DNA of 64,000 bases from Burkholderiales bacterium (GTDB taxonomy: Bacteria > Pseudomonadota > Gammaproteobacteria > Burkholderiales > Burkholderiaceae_C): NCBI GenBank assembly GCA_947474755.1, contig CANJJE010000002.1, positions 343,041 to 407,040 of the forward strand, in the 5' to 3' direction. The notes under the pieces are model-generated. The model saw only the letters and a list, made by a program, of their open reading frames with translations, was not told the origin of the DNA and made no database searches. The position numbers were made by a program, and so were the translations under genes. Below are positions 36,557 through 45,641 of the stretch, piece by piece; within the stretch, counting starts at the first letter, position 1; the number at the start of each line of letters is the position of its first letter.

Positions 36557-37972
36557 TCAAAGTATGCGGCGTGGATGCGCCAGCGCTTCGTGGGCTGCGT
36601 GCAGGCGGCGCACCAGCACCCGGATGAAGGCCTCGTCGAAAAGGTGTCGACAGGCCGGGCCAAGCTGCGCCAGCGTGGCGGGCGAGAACGAGATCGTCGT
36701 CGCGGGCTGACTGACCACCACATCGGTGCCGTGACGCCGCAGTTCGGCGCTTGGCGCCAGATAGGCCATCTCGCCCACCGAGGTGCCGGCGCCGAGCGTC
36801 GCCACCTTGTTACCTGCGCGGTACACCTCCACCTCACCCTGCGCGATGATGTGAAAGTTGCGGCCCTGCTCGCCCCGGCGGTAGAGCGAATGGCCAAATG
36901 GGAAGCGTTGCCACTTGGCGCGATGCACCACTTCCCACAACTCGACGTCGCCGAAGCTGGCAAAAAACTCGAGCGTGCGCAACAGGTTGAATCGCTCCGA
37001 GTCCAGCACCCCCTGCAACTGCCCGCGCGGTACCTGCTGGTTGGCGATCAGGCCCGACAGCGCTTGCGCAAAGGCGTCCCAGTCAGCGTAGCGGTCGTCC
37101 GGCCCCTTGGCCAGCGCCCGCTGGATCACCTCGTCCACCGCGGTGCCGACGCCCTCGCGCAGACCGACCAGCGAGGGCGCAGTCGCGTGGTAGATCTGAT
37201 GCATGATCGCCGACTGGACCTGCGAGTCGAACGGAGGCCGCCCGGCGACCAGGTGGTACAGCACGGCGCCCAGCGAGTACATGTCGGCGCGACTGTCCAG
37301 GGCGCTGCCGTCGAGCTGCTCGGGCGACATGTAGGCCAGCGATCCGACGCGGTAGACCTGCGTGACGTCCGATTCAAGATTCAGCGCGCTGCCGAAGTCC
37401 GAGATCTTCACGTCGGTGATCGTGCCCTGTTTCAGCACCGCCAGCACATTGGCGGGCTTGACGTCGCGGTGGATCAGTCCTTGCCTGTACACGTAGCCCA
37501 GTGCCATGGCGCACTTGAAGCCGATTTCGACGATCAGTTCGAGCGGCAACAACTGGTCCGCACGGCAGTACGGCCTCAAGGTGTTGCCGTCCACGTATTC
37601 CATGACCAGGTACTGGTTCCCCGGCTCGGAAACCGCATCGTAGATCTTCACCACGTTAGGGTGTTCGAGGCGTCCGACCAGCGACGCTTCGGCGGCGAAG
37701 AAGCGCTCGCTGTAGCGGTTGGCCACGGCGTCGGTGGTGACGCCGGCGCGCACCCGCTTGATCGCCACATCGCGGCCCTGGAACTCGTCGCGGCACAGGT
37801 ACACATCGCTGGTAGCGCCCTCGCCGAGCTTGCGCAGCACCGGGTACTTGCCGATCTTTGTCGGCTGTGACGGCATGGCCACCGGTACGAAAGCAGGGTG
37901 AGTCGGCGCGGAATCGGTGGCGATGTCGAGCGCTGAATCGGTCGATCGTCGGGCGGGAGCGGTGGGGGACAT
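36557..37972 (-). CDS. Ser/Thr protein kinase fused to a cyclic-nucleotide-binding domain
   Basis: A 471-residue cytoplasmic protein. The eukaryotic-type kinase spans about residues 42-300: glycine loop KLGEGATSDVYL, K72, HRD at 168-170 (LIHRDVKPANVL), DFG at 192-194 and YMSPEQ. After a linker comes a cNMP-binding-like domain at about 345-450 (FGHSLYRRGEQGRNFHIIAQ, then GEVEVY and SVGEMAYLAP). No membrane helix is seen. The layout suggests kinase output controlled by a small ligand, possibly cAMP or cGMP, like PKG in one chain but reversed. The ATG at 37972 is preferred to a TTG at 37987. It diverges from argS. Ligand and targets unknown. Confidence 0.9.
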   Translation of the reverse strand: MSPTAPARRSTDSALDIATDSAPTHPAFVPVAMPSQPTKIGKYPVLRKLGEGATSDVYLCRDEFQGRDVAIKRVRAGVTTDAVANRYSERFFAAEASLVGRLEHPNVVKIYDAVSEPGNQYLVMEYVDGNTLRPYCRADQLLPLELIVEIGFKCAMALGYVYRQGLIHRDVKPANVLAVLKQGTITDVKISDFGSALNLESDVTQVYRVGSLAYMSPEQLDGSALDSRADMYSLGAVLYHLVAGRPPFDSQVQSAIMHQIYHATAPSLVGLREGVGTAVDEVIQRALAKGPDDRYADWDAFAQALSGLIANQQVPRGQLQGVLDSERFNLLRTLEFFASFGDVELWEVVHRAKWQRFPFGHSLYRRGEQGRNFHIIAQGEVEVYRAGNKVATLGAGTSVGEMAYLAPSAELRRHGTDVVVSQPATTISFSPATLAQLGPACRHLFDEAFIRVLVRRLHAAHEALAHPRRIL

Positions 37973-38129
37973 GGGCAAGACTCGCAAGTGGGCAGCGTGA
38001 ACGCGAGACGACCGGGCGCGCGGTGTCCTGATCTTGATCGTCCCTCAGCCGCTGCCCGGCGATTGCAGGAAACAAGAGCCAGAACACCCCTCAAACCCAC
38101 GCGCCAGCCGGTGAAACAGGGGCCAAACG

Positions 38130-38135
38130 TAGAAT
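38130..38135 (+). promoter_or_regulatory. -10-like element directly before the argS start
   Basis: TAGAAT ends 6 bases before the argS ATG and there is no ribosome binding site in the gap. If it is a true -10, transcription would begin at or next to the A of the start codon, giving a leaderless mRNA. The -35 region is weak. Confidence 0.4.
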
Positions 38136-38141
38136 CTTTCG

Positions 38142-39917
38142 ATGATTGAAGCGAAGCAGGATCTGCTGAAGGCGCTCGCCACAGCGATCGAGGAAATCAG
38201 CCCCGCGAGTGCCCTGAAGGCCGCGTTCGAGTCACCCAAGCTGGCCGCGCACGGCGACCTGGCGTGCACCTCGGCCATGCAGCTGGCCAAGCCGTTGAAG
38301 AAAAATCCGCGCGAGGTTGCCCACGCCTTGATCGCGGCCCTCGAGCGACAGCCGACGGTGCAAAAGCACGTCGATTCGTTCGAGATCGCTGGTCCCGGCT
38401 TCATCAACCTGCGCCTGCGTGCGTCGACTCTCCAGGCCGTGGTGCGCGAGGTGATGACCGCCGGGCGCTGTTTCGGCCGCCAGGCGGACAACAGTCAGCC
38501 GGTGCTGGTCGAGTTTGTCTCGGCCAACCCGACCGGGCCGCTCCATGTGGGCCATGGCCGGCAAGCGGCGCTCGGCGATGCGATCTGCAACCTGTTCGAG
38601 ACCCAGGGCTGGGCGGTGCAGCGCGAGTTCTATTACAACGACGCAGGTGTGCAGATCGCAACACTGACGGCTTCGACCCAGGCGCGGCTGCGTGGGCTCA
38701 AGCCTGGCGATGCGCAGTGGCCCGACTCAGCCTACAACGGCGACTACATCGCCGACATTGCAGCCGATTTCCTGGCGCGCAAGACGGTGACTGCCGACGA
38801 CCGGGCATACACCGCCTCGGGCGACATCGAAGACATCGACGGCATTCGCCAGTTTGCCGTGGCCTACTTGCGGCACGAACAGGATCTGGACCTGCAGGCC
38901 TTCGGCGTGCGTTTTGACCACTACTTCCTGGAGTCCAGCCTGTACGCGACCGGGCAGGTCGAGGCCACCGTCGCGCGGCTGGTGGCAGCCGGCAAGACTT
39001 ACGAGCAGGACGGTGCGCTGTGGCTGCGCAGCACCGACTACGGCGACGACAAGGACCGGGTGATGCGCAAATCCTCGCAGGGCGGGGAAGCTCAGGAACT
39101 GCCGGGCCGCCCCAAGGTTCCTGACTCCTCCACGGGGGGGCGGACGCCGCAAGGCGGTGGCCTTGGGGGTCCTGAGTACACCTACTTCGTGCCGGACGTG
39201 GCGTACCACATCAGCAAGTTTCAGCGCGGCTTCACCAAGGCGATCAACATTCAGGGCGGTGACCACCACGGCACCATCGCCCGGGTGCGCGCAGGCCTTC
39301 AGGCAGCCGGCGTCGGCATCCCGCCCGGCTACCCCGATTACGTGCTGCACAAGATGGTCACGGTCATGAAAGGCGGCGAGGAGGTCAAGATCTCCAAGCG
39401 TGCCGGCTCCTACGTGACGCTGCGCGATCTGATCGACTGGACCAGCCGCGACGCGGTGCGCTTCTTCCTGATCAGCCGCAAGGCGGACACCGAATTCACC
39501 TTCGATGTCGATCTGGCGCTGAAGCAGAACGACGAGAATCCCGTCTTCTACGTGCAGTACGCGCATGCGCGTATCTGCTCGGTGATCCAGCAGTACGTCG
39601 ACAAGGGCGGTGACCCGGCCGCCATCGCTTGCGCCGACCTGTCGCCTTTGACTGCACCCACCGAAAGCGCGCTGATGCTGAAACTGGCTGACTATCCCGC
39701 GATGCTTTCGAACGCCGCCGAGACGCTGGCTCCGCACGACCTGACCTTTTACCTGCGAGATGTTGCTGGCGCCTTCCACAGCTACTATGCCGCTGAACGT
39801 TTCCTCGCCGACGATGCCGGGCTGACCCACGCGCGGCTCGCCTTGTTGACGGCGACACGCCAGGTGATCCGCAACGCGCTGGCAGTACTGGGCGTCAGTG
39901 CGCCCGAGAAAATGTGA
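38142..39917 (+). CDS. argS: Arginyl-tRNA synthetase
   Basis: Charges tRNA-Arg. A class I synthetase of 591 residues with the N-terminal Add1 domain, the HIGH-type motif in [52 protein letters not shown] and [19 protein letters not shown], ending with the anticodon-binding helical domain. It is about 30 residues longer than usual because a Gly/Pro-rich stretch (codons in 39075-39176) interrupts the conserved [17 protein letters not shown] segment. The frame is intact, so the protein is probably active. No ribosome binding site precedes the ATG. An SPOR gene follows 8 bp after the stop. Confidence 0.96.
   Translation: MIEAKQDLLKALATAIEEISPASALKAAFESPKLAAHGDLACTSAMQLAKPLKKNPREVAHALIAALERQPTVQKHVDSFEIAGPGFINLRLRASTLQAVVREVMTAGRCFGRQADNSQPVLVEFVSANPTGPLHVGHGRQAALGDAICNLFETQGWAVQREFYYNDAGVQIATLTASTQARLRGLKPGDAQWPDSAYNGDYIADIAADFLARKTVTADDRAYTASGDIEDIDGIRQFAVAYLRHEQDLDLQAFGVRFDHYFLESSLYATGQVEATVARLVAAGKTYEQDGALWLRSTDYGDDKDRVMRKSSQGGEAQELPGRPKVPDSSTGGRTPQGGGLGGPEYTYFVPDVAYHISKFQRGFTKAINIQGGDHHGTIARVRAGLQAAGVGIPPGYPDYVLHKMVTVMKGGEEVKISKRAGSYVTLRDLIDWTSRDAVRFFLISRKADTEFTFDVDLALKQNDENPVFYVQYAHARICSVIQQYVDKGGDPAAIACADLSPLTAPTESALMLKLADYPAMLSNAAETLAPHDLTFYLRDVAGAFHSYYAAERFLADDAGLTHARLALLTATRQVIRNALAVLGVSAPEKM
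39075..39176 (+). repeat. Palindromic repeat element inserted in frame in argS
   Basis: This 102-base stretch replaces a 2-3 residue turn in ArgS and encodes a low-complexity Gly/Pro-rich loop ([13 protein letters not shown]). It has the layout of a dispersed palindromic element: outer arms CCCCAAGG (39110-39117) and CCTTGGGG (39161-39168), and an inner hairpin CGCC-GCAA-GGCG (39145-39156). GC-rich intergenic elements of similar look occur in related Burkholderiales as far as I recall. No second copy was found in the window. Confidence 0.65.
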
Positions 39918-39925
39918 GCTCCGCC

Positions 39926-40576
39926 ATGCGAACCCCGCTGCGTGCCGTCAAAGCCTTGACGAATCAGTCAGGCGGCTTTCTGACCGGCCTGATCGTCGGC
40001 CTGCTGATCGGGCTGGCACTGGCACTCGGTGTGGCCTTGTACGTGACAAAGGTGCCCGTACCGTTTTTGGACAAGGTGCCGCAGCGCACCCCCGAACAGG
40101 ACGCCGCTGAGCAGGAAAAAAACAAGAACTGGGATCCGAACGCTCCGCTGGCGGGCAAGAACCCGGCGCGACCGGCGGCCCCGGTGCCCGCGTCGGCCTC
40201 GTCCTCCAGCGCCTCTGAGCCGGCACCCGCAGCATCGGCGGCGCGCGATCCGGCTGCCATCCTGGCCGATCGGCCGGTGGGGGCGATGACCAATTCGGAC
40301 AGTGCGTCCGCTGCGGTGTCGACCAGACCGGGAGATGAAGCGTTCAGTTACTTCGTGCAAACGGGTGCTTACTCCAGTGCCGATGACGCGGAGTCGCAGC
40401 GGGGCAAGCTCGCATTGCTGGGTTATGCGGCCCGCATCAGCGAACGTGAGCAGTCGGGTCGTACGGTGCATCGCGTGCGCCTCGGGCCGTTCGAGGAAAA
40501 GGGCGAGGCTGACAGCACCAAGGAGAAATTGGTGTCGGCGGGCTTCGAGGCTGCTCTGGTGCGCGCCCCGAAGTGA
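39926..40576 (+). CDS. SPOR-domain membrane protein (FtsN-like architecture)
   Basis: A 216-residue bitopic protein: short cytoplasmic lead, one membrane helix (GFLTGLIVGLLIGLALALGV), a long Ala/Pro/Ser-rich periplasmic linker and a C-terminal SPOR domain (YFVQTGAYSSADDAESQRGK to VRLGPFEEKGEADSTKEKL). SPOR domains bind glycan strands lacking stem peptides at division sites. FtsN has the same architecture, but the essential FtsN motif cannot be confirmed by eye. A GTG at 39914 overlapping the argS stop is an alternative start. dsbA follows after 38 bp. Confidence 0.87.
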   Translation: MRTPLRAVKALTNQSGGFLTGLIVGLLIGLALALGVALYVTKVPVPFLDKVPQRTPEQDAAEQEKNKNWDPNAPLAGKNPARPAAPVPASASSSSASEPAPAASAARDPAAILADRPVGAMTNSDSASAAVSTRPGDEAFSYFVQTGAYSSADDAESQRGKLALLGYAARISEREQSGRTVHRVRLGPFEEKGEADSTKEKLVSAGFEAALVRAPK

Positions 40577-40614
40577 ACATTGACTGTGTGTGGCATCCGA
40601 AGGGATCGAGAACC

Positions 40615-41268
40615 ATGAAGCGACGCGAGTTTTCAACGCACCTGATGGCCACTGCTGTCGGAGCGGCCACCTTGTCTGCTGGCGGTGTGGCACGCGCTCA
40701 AGGCGAATTCGTCGAGGGCACACACTACGTCAAGCTGAGTCAGCCGGGCCCGGTGCCGGCCGACGGCAAGATCGAAGTGGTGGAATTTTTCTGGTACGGC
40801 TGCCCGCACTGCCATGCGTTCGAGCCGGCGCTCGATGCGTGGCAGAAGAAACTGCCGGCGGATGTCGCATTCCGCCGAGTCCCGGTGGCATTCCGTGAAG
40901 AGCCGTTCGTCGCCCACCAGCGCCTGTTCTATGCGCTCGATGCGATGGGCTTGGTCGATGCCATGCATCGCAAGGTCTTCAGCGCCATCTTCCTTGATCG
41001 GTTGCGCCTCGACAAGCTGCCCGAGATCGTTGCCTTCGTCACCAGGAATGGGGTGGATGGCGCGAAGTTTTCCGAGGCGTTCAATTCCTTTTCGGTGCAG
41101 ACGAAAGTCCGACAGGCCAAGCAATTGGCCGAGCTCTACCGGATCGACGGCGTGCCCACTTTGGGCGTACAGGCACGCTTTTACACGTCGGGATCGTTGG
41201 CTGGAACGCCCGAGCGCACACTGGTCGTGGCAGACTATCTGATCGGACGGTCTCGCAAGAAAGTCTGA
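40615..41268 (+). CDS. dsbA: Thiol:disulfide interchange protein DsbA
   Basis: Periplasmic oxidase that introduces disulfide bonds. The 217-residue precursor begins with a signal peptide carrying a twin-arginine-like start (KRREFST) and a long hydrophobic stretch ending ARA. The active site is C63-P-H-C66 in FFWYGCPHCHAFEP, and the cis-proline is in DGVPTLGVQ. The helical insert lies between. The ATG at 40615 is used; the longer frame starts inside the SPOR gene region. Whether export is Tat or Sec cannot be decided from sequence alone. Confidence 0.94.
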   Translation: MKRREFSTHLMATAVGAATLSAGGVARAQGEFVEGTHYVKLSQPGPVPADGKIEVVEFFWYGCPHCHAFEPALDAWQKKLPADVAFRRVPVAFREEPFVAHQRLFYALDAMGLVDAMHRKVFSAIFLDRLRLDKLPEIVAFVTRNGVDGAKFSEAFNSFSVQTKVRQAKQLAELYRIDGVPTLGVQARFYTSGSLAGTPERTLVVADYLIGRSRKKV

Positions 41269-41339
41269 CGAACGCCGACCTGCCGCAACGGTGAGGTAAA
41301 GCGCACAGATTCGTTGCGCTTCAGGCCTTTAGGCCGATG

Positions 41340-41364
41340 CTTGCAGGATAGAATGTCCTGCAAG
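41340..41364 (+). promoter_or_regulatory. Inverted repeat enclosing a -10 element before lptA
   Basis: Nine-base arms CTTGCAGGA and TCCTGCAAG flank a 7-base spacer that reads TAGAATG, i.e. a -10 hexamer (41349-41354) sits exactly in the centre. It ends 11 bases before the lptA ATG. This looks like a repressor or activator site over the lptAB-rpoN promoter, or a leader hairpin. Confidence 0.5.
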
Positions 41365-41375
41365 AATCGTGCCCT

Positions 41376-42023
41376 ATGAACCCAATCACCTACTTCCCAA
41401 CCTTCCCTTGGTCCGCTGTCGGGCGCCTGGCCGTGGCTGGCCTGATGGTTGCGCTGAGCTGTCACTCGGCGCACGCCGAAAGGGCCGATCGCACCAAGCC
41501 GCTGAACGTTGAGGCCGACAACGGCCGCTATGACGACGTCAAGCAGGTGGGCATCTTCACCGGCAACGTCGTGGTGACCAAGGGCACCATGTCGATGCGT
41601 GCGGCGAACATAGAGATTCGGCAATCGCCCGATGGTGCCCAGTTCGGCATTGCCACGGCGGAAGAGGGAAAACGCGCCATCTTTCGCCAGAAACGCGAGG
41701 GCCTGGACGAATACATAGAAGGTGAGGGCGAGCGTATCGAGTACGACGGCAAGGCTGACGTTGTTCGGTTCATCAACCGCGCCGTGATCCGCCGCTTCCG
41801 CGGCGCGGTGCTGGCCGATGAAACGGCGGGCAGCACCATCATCTACGACAACGTAGCCGAGGTTTTCAGCGTGGTCGGTGGCGCCGCGGCAGCCACGCCC
41901 ACCAATCCCAGTGGCCGGGTCCGCGCCGTACTGACGCCGCGAGAGGTACCTGCGGCATCGGGTGCGGCATCGCAACCGGGCGTCACGCTGCGGCCCAGCA
42001 CCTCGCTGGACAAAAAACGTTGA
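41376..42023 (+). CDS. lptA: LPS transport periplasmic protein LptA
   Basis: Forms the periplasmic beta-jellyroll bridge that carries LPS from the inner-membrane LptBFGC complex to LptD. The 215-residue precursor has a signal peptide ending SAHA, then the OstA core: [55 protein letters not shown] and GSTIIYDN. The C-terminal 40 residues are a Pro/Ala-rich tail. lptB overlaps by 4 bp through a TTGA junction. kdsC and lptC, often upstream, are not here; dsbA precedes instead. Confidence 0.94.
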   Translation: MNPITYFPTFPWSAVGRLAVAGLMVALSCHSAHAERADRTKPLNVEADNGRYDDVKQVGIFTGNVVVTKGTMSMRAANIEIRQSPDGAQFGIATAEEGKRAIFRQKREGLDEYIEGEGERIEYDGKADVVRFINRAVIRRFRGAVLADETAGSTIIYDNVAEVFSVVGGAAAATPTNPSGRVRAVLTPREVPAASGAASQPGVTLRPSTSLDKKR

Positions 42024-42793
42024 GCGCCACCACGTTGCAGGCGGCGTCGCCGGTGCATCGCCTGAGTGCCACCGGGCTGCAGAAAAGCTATGGTGCACGC
42101 AAGGTTGTCACCGATGTGCACCTCTCGGTCGATGCCGGCGAGGTGATCGGGCTGCTGGGTCCCAACGGCGCGGGCAAGACGACCAGCTTCTACATGATCG
42201 TCGGCCTGGTACCTGCCGACGCGGGCGAAATCACCATCGAAGGCCAGCGCGTCGATCGCTTGCCGATCCATCGGCGCTCCCGGCTTGGACTCTCTTATCT
42301 GCCTCAGGAAGCCTCGATTTTCCGCAAGCTGAACGTCGAAGAGAACATTCGCGCGGTGCTTGAGTTGCAGGTCGACTCCGAAGGCCGTCCGCTGAAGCCG
42401 GTGGCGATCAACGAACTGCTCGAAGGCCTGCTGCGTGACCTGGGCATCGAAAAACTGCGTGACTCGACCGCGCTGTCCTTGTCCGGCGGCGAGCGTCGCC
42501 GGGTCGAGATCGCGCGCGCGTTGGCGACACAACCCCGCTTCATCCTGCTTGATGAGCCCTTTGCCGGGGTCGACCCGATCGCGGTGATCGAGATCCAGCG
42601 CATCATCAGTTTCCTGAAGACCCGTGGCATCGGCGTGCTGATCACCGACCACAACGTGCGCGAGACGCTGGGCATCTGCGACCGCGCGTACATCATCAGC
42701 GAAGGCCGGGTGCTGGCCGAAGGCACTTCTGCGGAGATCGTCGACAACCCCGACGTGCGCAAGGTGTACCTCGGCGAGCATTTCCGCATGTGA
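42020..42793 (+). CDS. lptB: LPS export ABC transporter ATPase LptB
   Basis: ATPase driving LPS extraction from the inner membrane. The 257-residue protein has Walker [18 protein letters not shown], the Q-loop [13 protein letters not shown], signature [16 protein letters not shown], Walker [16 protein letters not shown] and the switch histidine in [10 protein letters not shown]. The start is a TTG overlapping the lptA stop. rpoN follows directly. The order lptA-lptB-rpoN is the classical proteobacterial one. Confidence 0.96.
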   Translation: MSATTLQAASPVHRLSATGLQKSYGARKVVTDVHLSVDAGEVIGLLGPNGAGKTTSFYMIVGLVPADAGEITIEGQRVDRLPIHRRSRLGLSYLPQEASIFRKLNVEENIRAVLELQVDSEGRPLKPVAINELLEGLLRDLGIEKLRDSTALSLSGGERRRVEIARALATQPRFILLDEPFAGVDPIAVIEIQRIISFLKTRGIGVLITDHNVRETLGICDRAYIISEGRVLAEGTSAEIVDNPDVRKVYLGEHFRM

Positions 42794-42798
42794 GCGGT

Positions 42799-44337
42799 AT
42801 GAAGCCGTCGTTACAAGTACGGCTGTCGCAGCATCTGGCCTTGACGCCACAGCTGCAGCAGTCGATCCGGCTGCTGCAGCTGTCCACGCTCGAATTGCAC
42901 CAGGAAGTCGAGCAGATGCTCGACCAGAACCCGTTTCTCGAACCTGAAGACGACGCGGGCGGCGCTTTCGAGCCCTTGGTCGAGCGCACCTCGACGACCG
43001 AGCGTGTGGCCGAACGGGAGACTGAACGTGCCGATACGCCCACCGAGGCCAGTGGCGAAGGCGGCGATGAAGCTCCCGGCATGGACGGCAGCGACTTCGG
43101 CACGACCGAGCGAGACGACTGGGAAAATGGCACTGAACGCGATGATTTCGACGGCATCCGCGAAACGCCCAGCAAGTCCGGCACCAGCAACGATGGCGAG
43201 GAGTTCGACGCCCAGGACCGCAATCCGACGCCGGCCAGCCTGCAGGAGCACCTGCGGGCCCAGTTGCTCGGCATGCGTCTGTCCCCCGAAGATGTCGCCG
43301 CGGTCGAGGTGCTGATCGAATCCCTCGATGGTGACGGCTACCTGGCCGACAGCCTCGAAGACATCGCACAGGCTCTGGCCGGCGACGATGAATCGCGACG
43401 CGAAGAGGTGATGGAGCGACTGTGCTGCGCGTTGAAGTGGCTGCAGAACATGGATCCGATCGGCGTTGGCGCGCGCGATCTGCCCGAATGTCTGACCCTG
43501 CAGTTGCGCCTGCTGCCGCGCAGCGAGGCGCAGATGATCGCGATCATGATCTGCAAGCACCACCTCGAGTTGCTGGCGCGGCGCGACCTGAAGAAGCTGA
43601 TGGCCGTGACGGGTGCCGATGAGGAACTGGTCAAGGAGGCGCAGGCGCTGATCACGGCCCTGGAGCCGAAACCCGGTCGGCCGTTCTCGCGTGCCGAAGC
43701 CAACATCATCATCCCCGACGTGATCGTGCAGAAGTCCGGCCGCAACTGGAAGGTCGTGCTCAACCCCGATGTGATGCCGAAGCTGCGCATCAACGACCTG
43801 TATGCGCAAGCGATTCGTCAGGGACGCGGCGTGGCTGCGGCCAACGGCAGCCATGCCGGATTGAGCTCCCGCCTCCAGGAGGCGCGCTGGTTCATGAAGA
43901 ACATCCAGCAGCGCTTCGACACCATCCAACGCGTGTCGCAGGCGATCGTCGAGCGGCAGAAAAACTTCTTCACCCATGGCGAGATCGCGATGAAGCCTCT
44001 GGTGCTGCGCGAGATTGCCGATGAGCTCGGCCTGCACGAGTCCACGATCTCGCGCGTGACCACCGCGAAGTACATGGCCACGGTGTTCGGCACTTTCGAG
44101 CTGAAGTATTTCTTCGGCTCGTCACTGAACACCGAGGCTGGCGGCAATGCGTCGAGCACCGCGGTGCGCGCGCTGATCAAGCAGCTCGTTTCGGCCGAGA
44201 GCGTGCTGAAGCCGCTCTCCGACAGCCAGCTCAGCAAGATGCTCGAAGAGCAGGGTATCCAGGTGGCTCGCCGAACCGTCGCCAAGTATCGCGAGGCCTT
44301 GCGCATCGCACCGGCGAACCTGCGCAAGGCGATGTGA
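42799..44337 (+). CDS. rpoN: RNA polymerase sigma-54 factor
   Basis: A 512-residue sigma-54. Region I is at the N-terminus (LQVRLSQHLALTPQLQQSIR), followed by an acidic linker (about residues 50-150), the core-binding region and the C-terminal DNA-binding part with SRVTTAKYMATVFGTFELKY and the RpoN box ARRTVAKYRE. A GTG at 42790 overlapping the lptB stop is an alternative start. Sigma-54 serves NtrX-type activators, one of which is encoded at the left end of the window. The ptsN and hpf genes that often follow are missing; rlmL follows instead. Confidence 0.96.
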   Translation: MKPSLQVRLSQHLALTPQLQQSIRLLQLSTLELHQEVEQMLDQNPFLEPEDDAGGAFEPLVERTSTTERVAERETERADTPTEASGEGGDEAPGMDGSDFGTTERDDWENGTERDDFDGIRETPSKSGTSNDGEEFDAQDRNPTPASLQEHLRAQLLGMRLSPEDVAAVEVLIESLDGDGYLADSLEDIAQALAGDDESRREEVMERLCCALKWLQNMDPIGVGARDLPECLTLQLRLLPRSEAQMIAIMICKHHLELLARRDLKKLMAVTGADEELVKEAQALITALEPKPGRPFSRAEANIIIPDVIVQKSGRNWKVVLNPDVMPKLRINDLYAQAIRQGRGVAAANGSHAGLSSRLQEARWFMKNIQQRFDTIQRVSQAIVERQKNFFTHGEIAMKPLVLREIADELGLHESTISRVTTAKYMATVFGTFELKYFFGSSLNTEAGGNASSTAVRALIKQLVSAESVLKPLSDSQLSKMLEEQGIQVARRTVAKYREALRIAPANLRKAM

Positions 44338-44359
44338 GCAGGCGCTTCGCCAACCCCGC

Positions 44360-45619
44360 ATGACCGCTCCTTTCTTTCTGCCGTGCGCCGCCGGTGTGGA
44401 GGTGCTGCTGGCCGCCGAGGTGCAGCGCGTGCTGCCGCAGACGCCCGTGCACACGCTGCGCGGCGGGGTCGCGCTCGATGGAGGCCCGAACGAGGTGATG
44501 CTGCTGAACCTCGAATCGCGCCTTGCGCAACGGGTGCTGGTCGAGGTGGCCGAGGGTCCCTACCGCGACGAGCAGGCCTTGTATGACCTGGCAGCGAGTG
44601 TCGACTGGACGCAGTGGATCACGCCGCAGCACACCTTGCGGGTCGACACCACAGCGCACCGCAGCCCCCTGCGCAGCCTCAACTTCGCGGCGCTGCGCAT
44701 CAAGGATGCTGTGTGTGACAGCCTGCGTGACGCTACCGGCGAGCGGCCCAGCGTCGACGTCCGCAACCCTGATCTGGCGCTGGTGCTGCACCTCGGTGAG
44801 GAGCGCGCAGCACTCTATGTGGACACCTCCGGCGAGCCGCTGTTCAAGCGAGGCTGGCGCGAGGACAAGGGCGATGCCCCGCTGAAGGAGACGCTGGCTG
44901 CCGCGATGCTGGCAGCCGCGGGCTGGCAGGGCCGACCCGATGCCGGGGGTGCGTTGCACGATCCCTGCTGCGGCTCGGGAACGATCGCGATCGAAGCGGC
45001 GCAGATCGCATGCGATATCGCACCGGGCCTGAATCGCCGCTTCGGCTTCGAGCGCCTGCTGCCGTTCGCCACGCCCGAGCTGCGTGCCGATCTGCAGCGG
45101 CTGCGCAGCCACGCCAAGGCGCGCATCCGTGCCTCGGCGGTGCCTATCCATGCCAGTGACGTGTCCTTCCGCATGGTCGATTTCGCGCGCCGCAATGCGC
45201 AGCGCGCCGGCGTCGAGGCGGCCATCATCTTCAACGGCGGCGACGCGCTGGAACGGCCGGCGCCGGAGCTGCCCGCCGACCTTCCCGGCACGCTGATGCT
45301 GAATCCACCGTACGGCGAGCGCATCGAGGTGGCCGGCAAGGCCGCAGCATCGCCGCGTGCATCGAGCGCAGACACGGGCAACAAGGACCTGCCCGATGAC
45401 TTCTTCGCGCGACTCAGCGCGCACTGGAAGCGCGCCTACACCCGGCACCCCGCCGGCTGGACCGCTTATGTGCTCAGCCCGGACATGAAGCTGCCTGGCG
45501 CGATGCGGCTGAAGGAGTCGCGCCGCACGCCGATGTGGAACGGGCCGATCGAATGCCGGCTGTTCCGTTTCGATCTGGTGGCAGGCACGATGCGCGGCGA
45601 CGCGCCGCCGGCGCGCTGA
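44360..45619 (+). CDS. rlmL: THUMP-domain 23S rRNA (guanine-N2)-methyltransferase, RlmL-like
   Basis: A 419-residue class I methyltransferase with an N-terminal ferredoxin-like plus THUMP region (PCAAGVEVLLAAEVQRVLPQ, VDVRNPDLALVLHLGEERAA) and the SAM domain with LHDPCCGSGTIAIEAA and the amino-methylating motif MLNPPYGERI. It matches the RlmL half of E. coli RlmKL, which makes m2G2445; the RlmK half is absent. It starts 22 bp after rpoN and converges with rsmE. The exact guanine modified is inferred from family. Confidence 0.87.
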   Translation: MTAPFFLPCAAGVEVLLAAEVQRVLPQTPVHTLRGGVALDGGPNEVMLLNLESRLAQRVLVEVAEGPYRDEQALYDLAASVDWTQWITPQHTLRVDTTAHRSPLRSLNFAALRIKDAVCDSLRDATGERPSVDVRNPDLALVLHLGEERAALYVDTSGEPLFKRGWREDKGDAPLKETLAAAMLAAAGWQGRPDAGGALHDPCCGSGTIAIEAAQIACDIAPGLNRRFGFERLLPFATPELRADLQRLRSHAKARIRASAVPIHASDVSFRMVDFARRNAQRAGVEAAIIFNGGDALERPAPELPADLPGTLMLNPPYGERIEVAGKAAASPRASSADTGNKDLPDDFFARLSAHWKRAYTRHPAGWTAYVLSPDMKLPGAMRLKESRRTPMWNGPIECRLFRFDLVAGTMRGDAPPAR

Positions 45620-45641
45620 GAGCCAGCCCGCGGGCTCGGGG

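Noticed and set aside
42052..42793. lptB considered as a branched-chain amino acid transporter ATPase
   Set aside because: The residues fit both families in part, but overlap with lptA and the following rpoN make LptB the clear choice.
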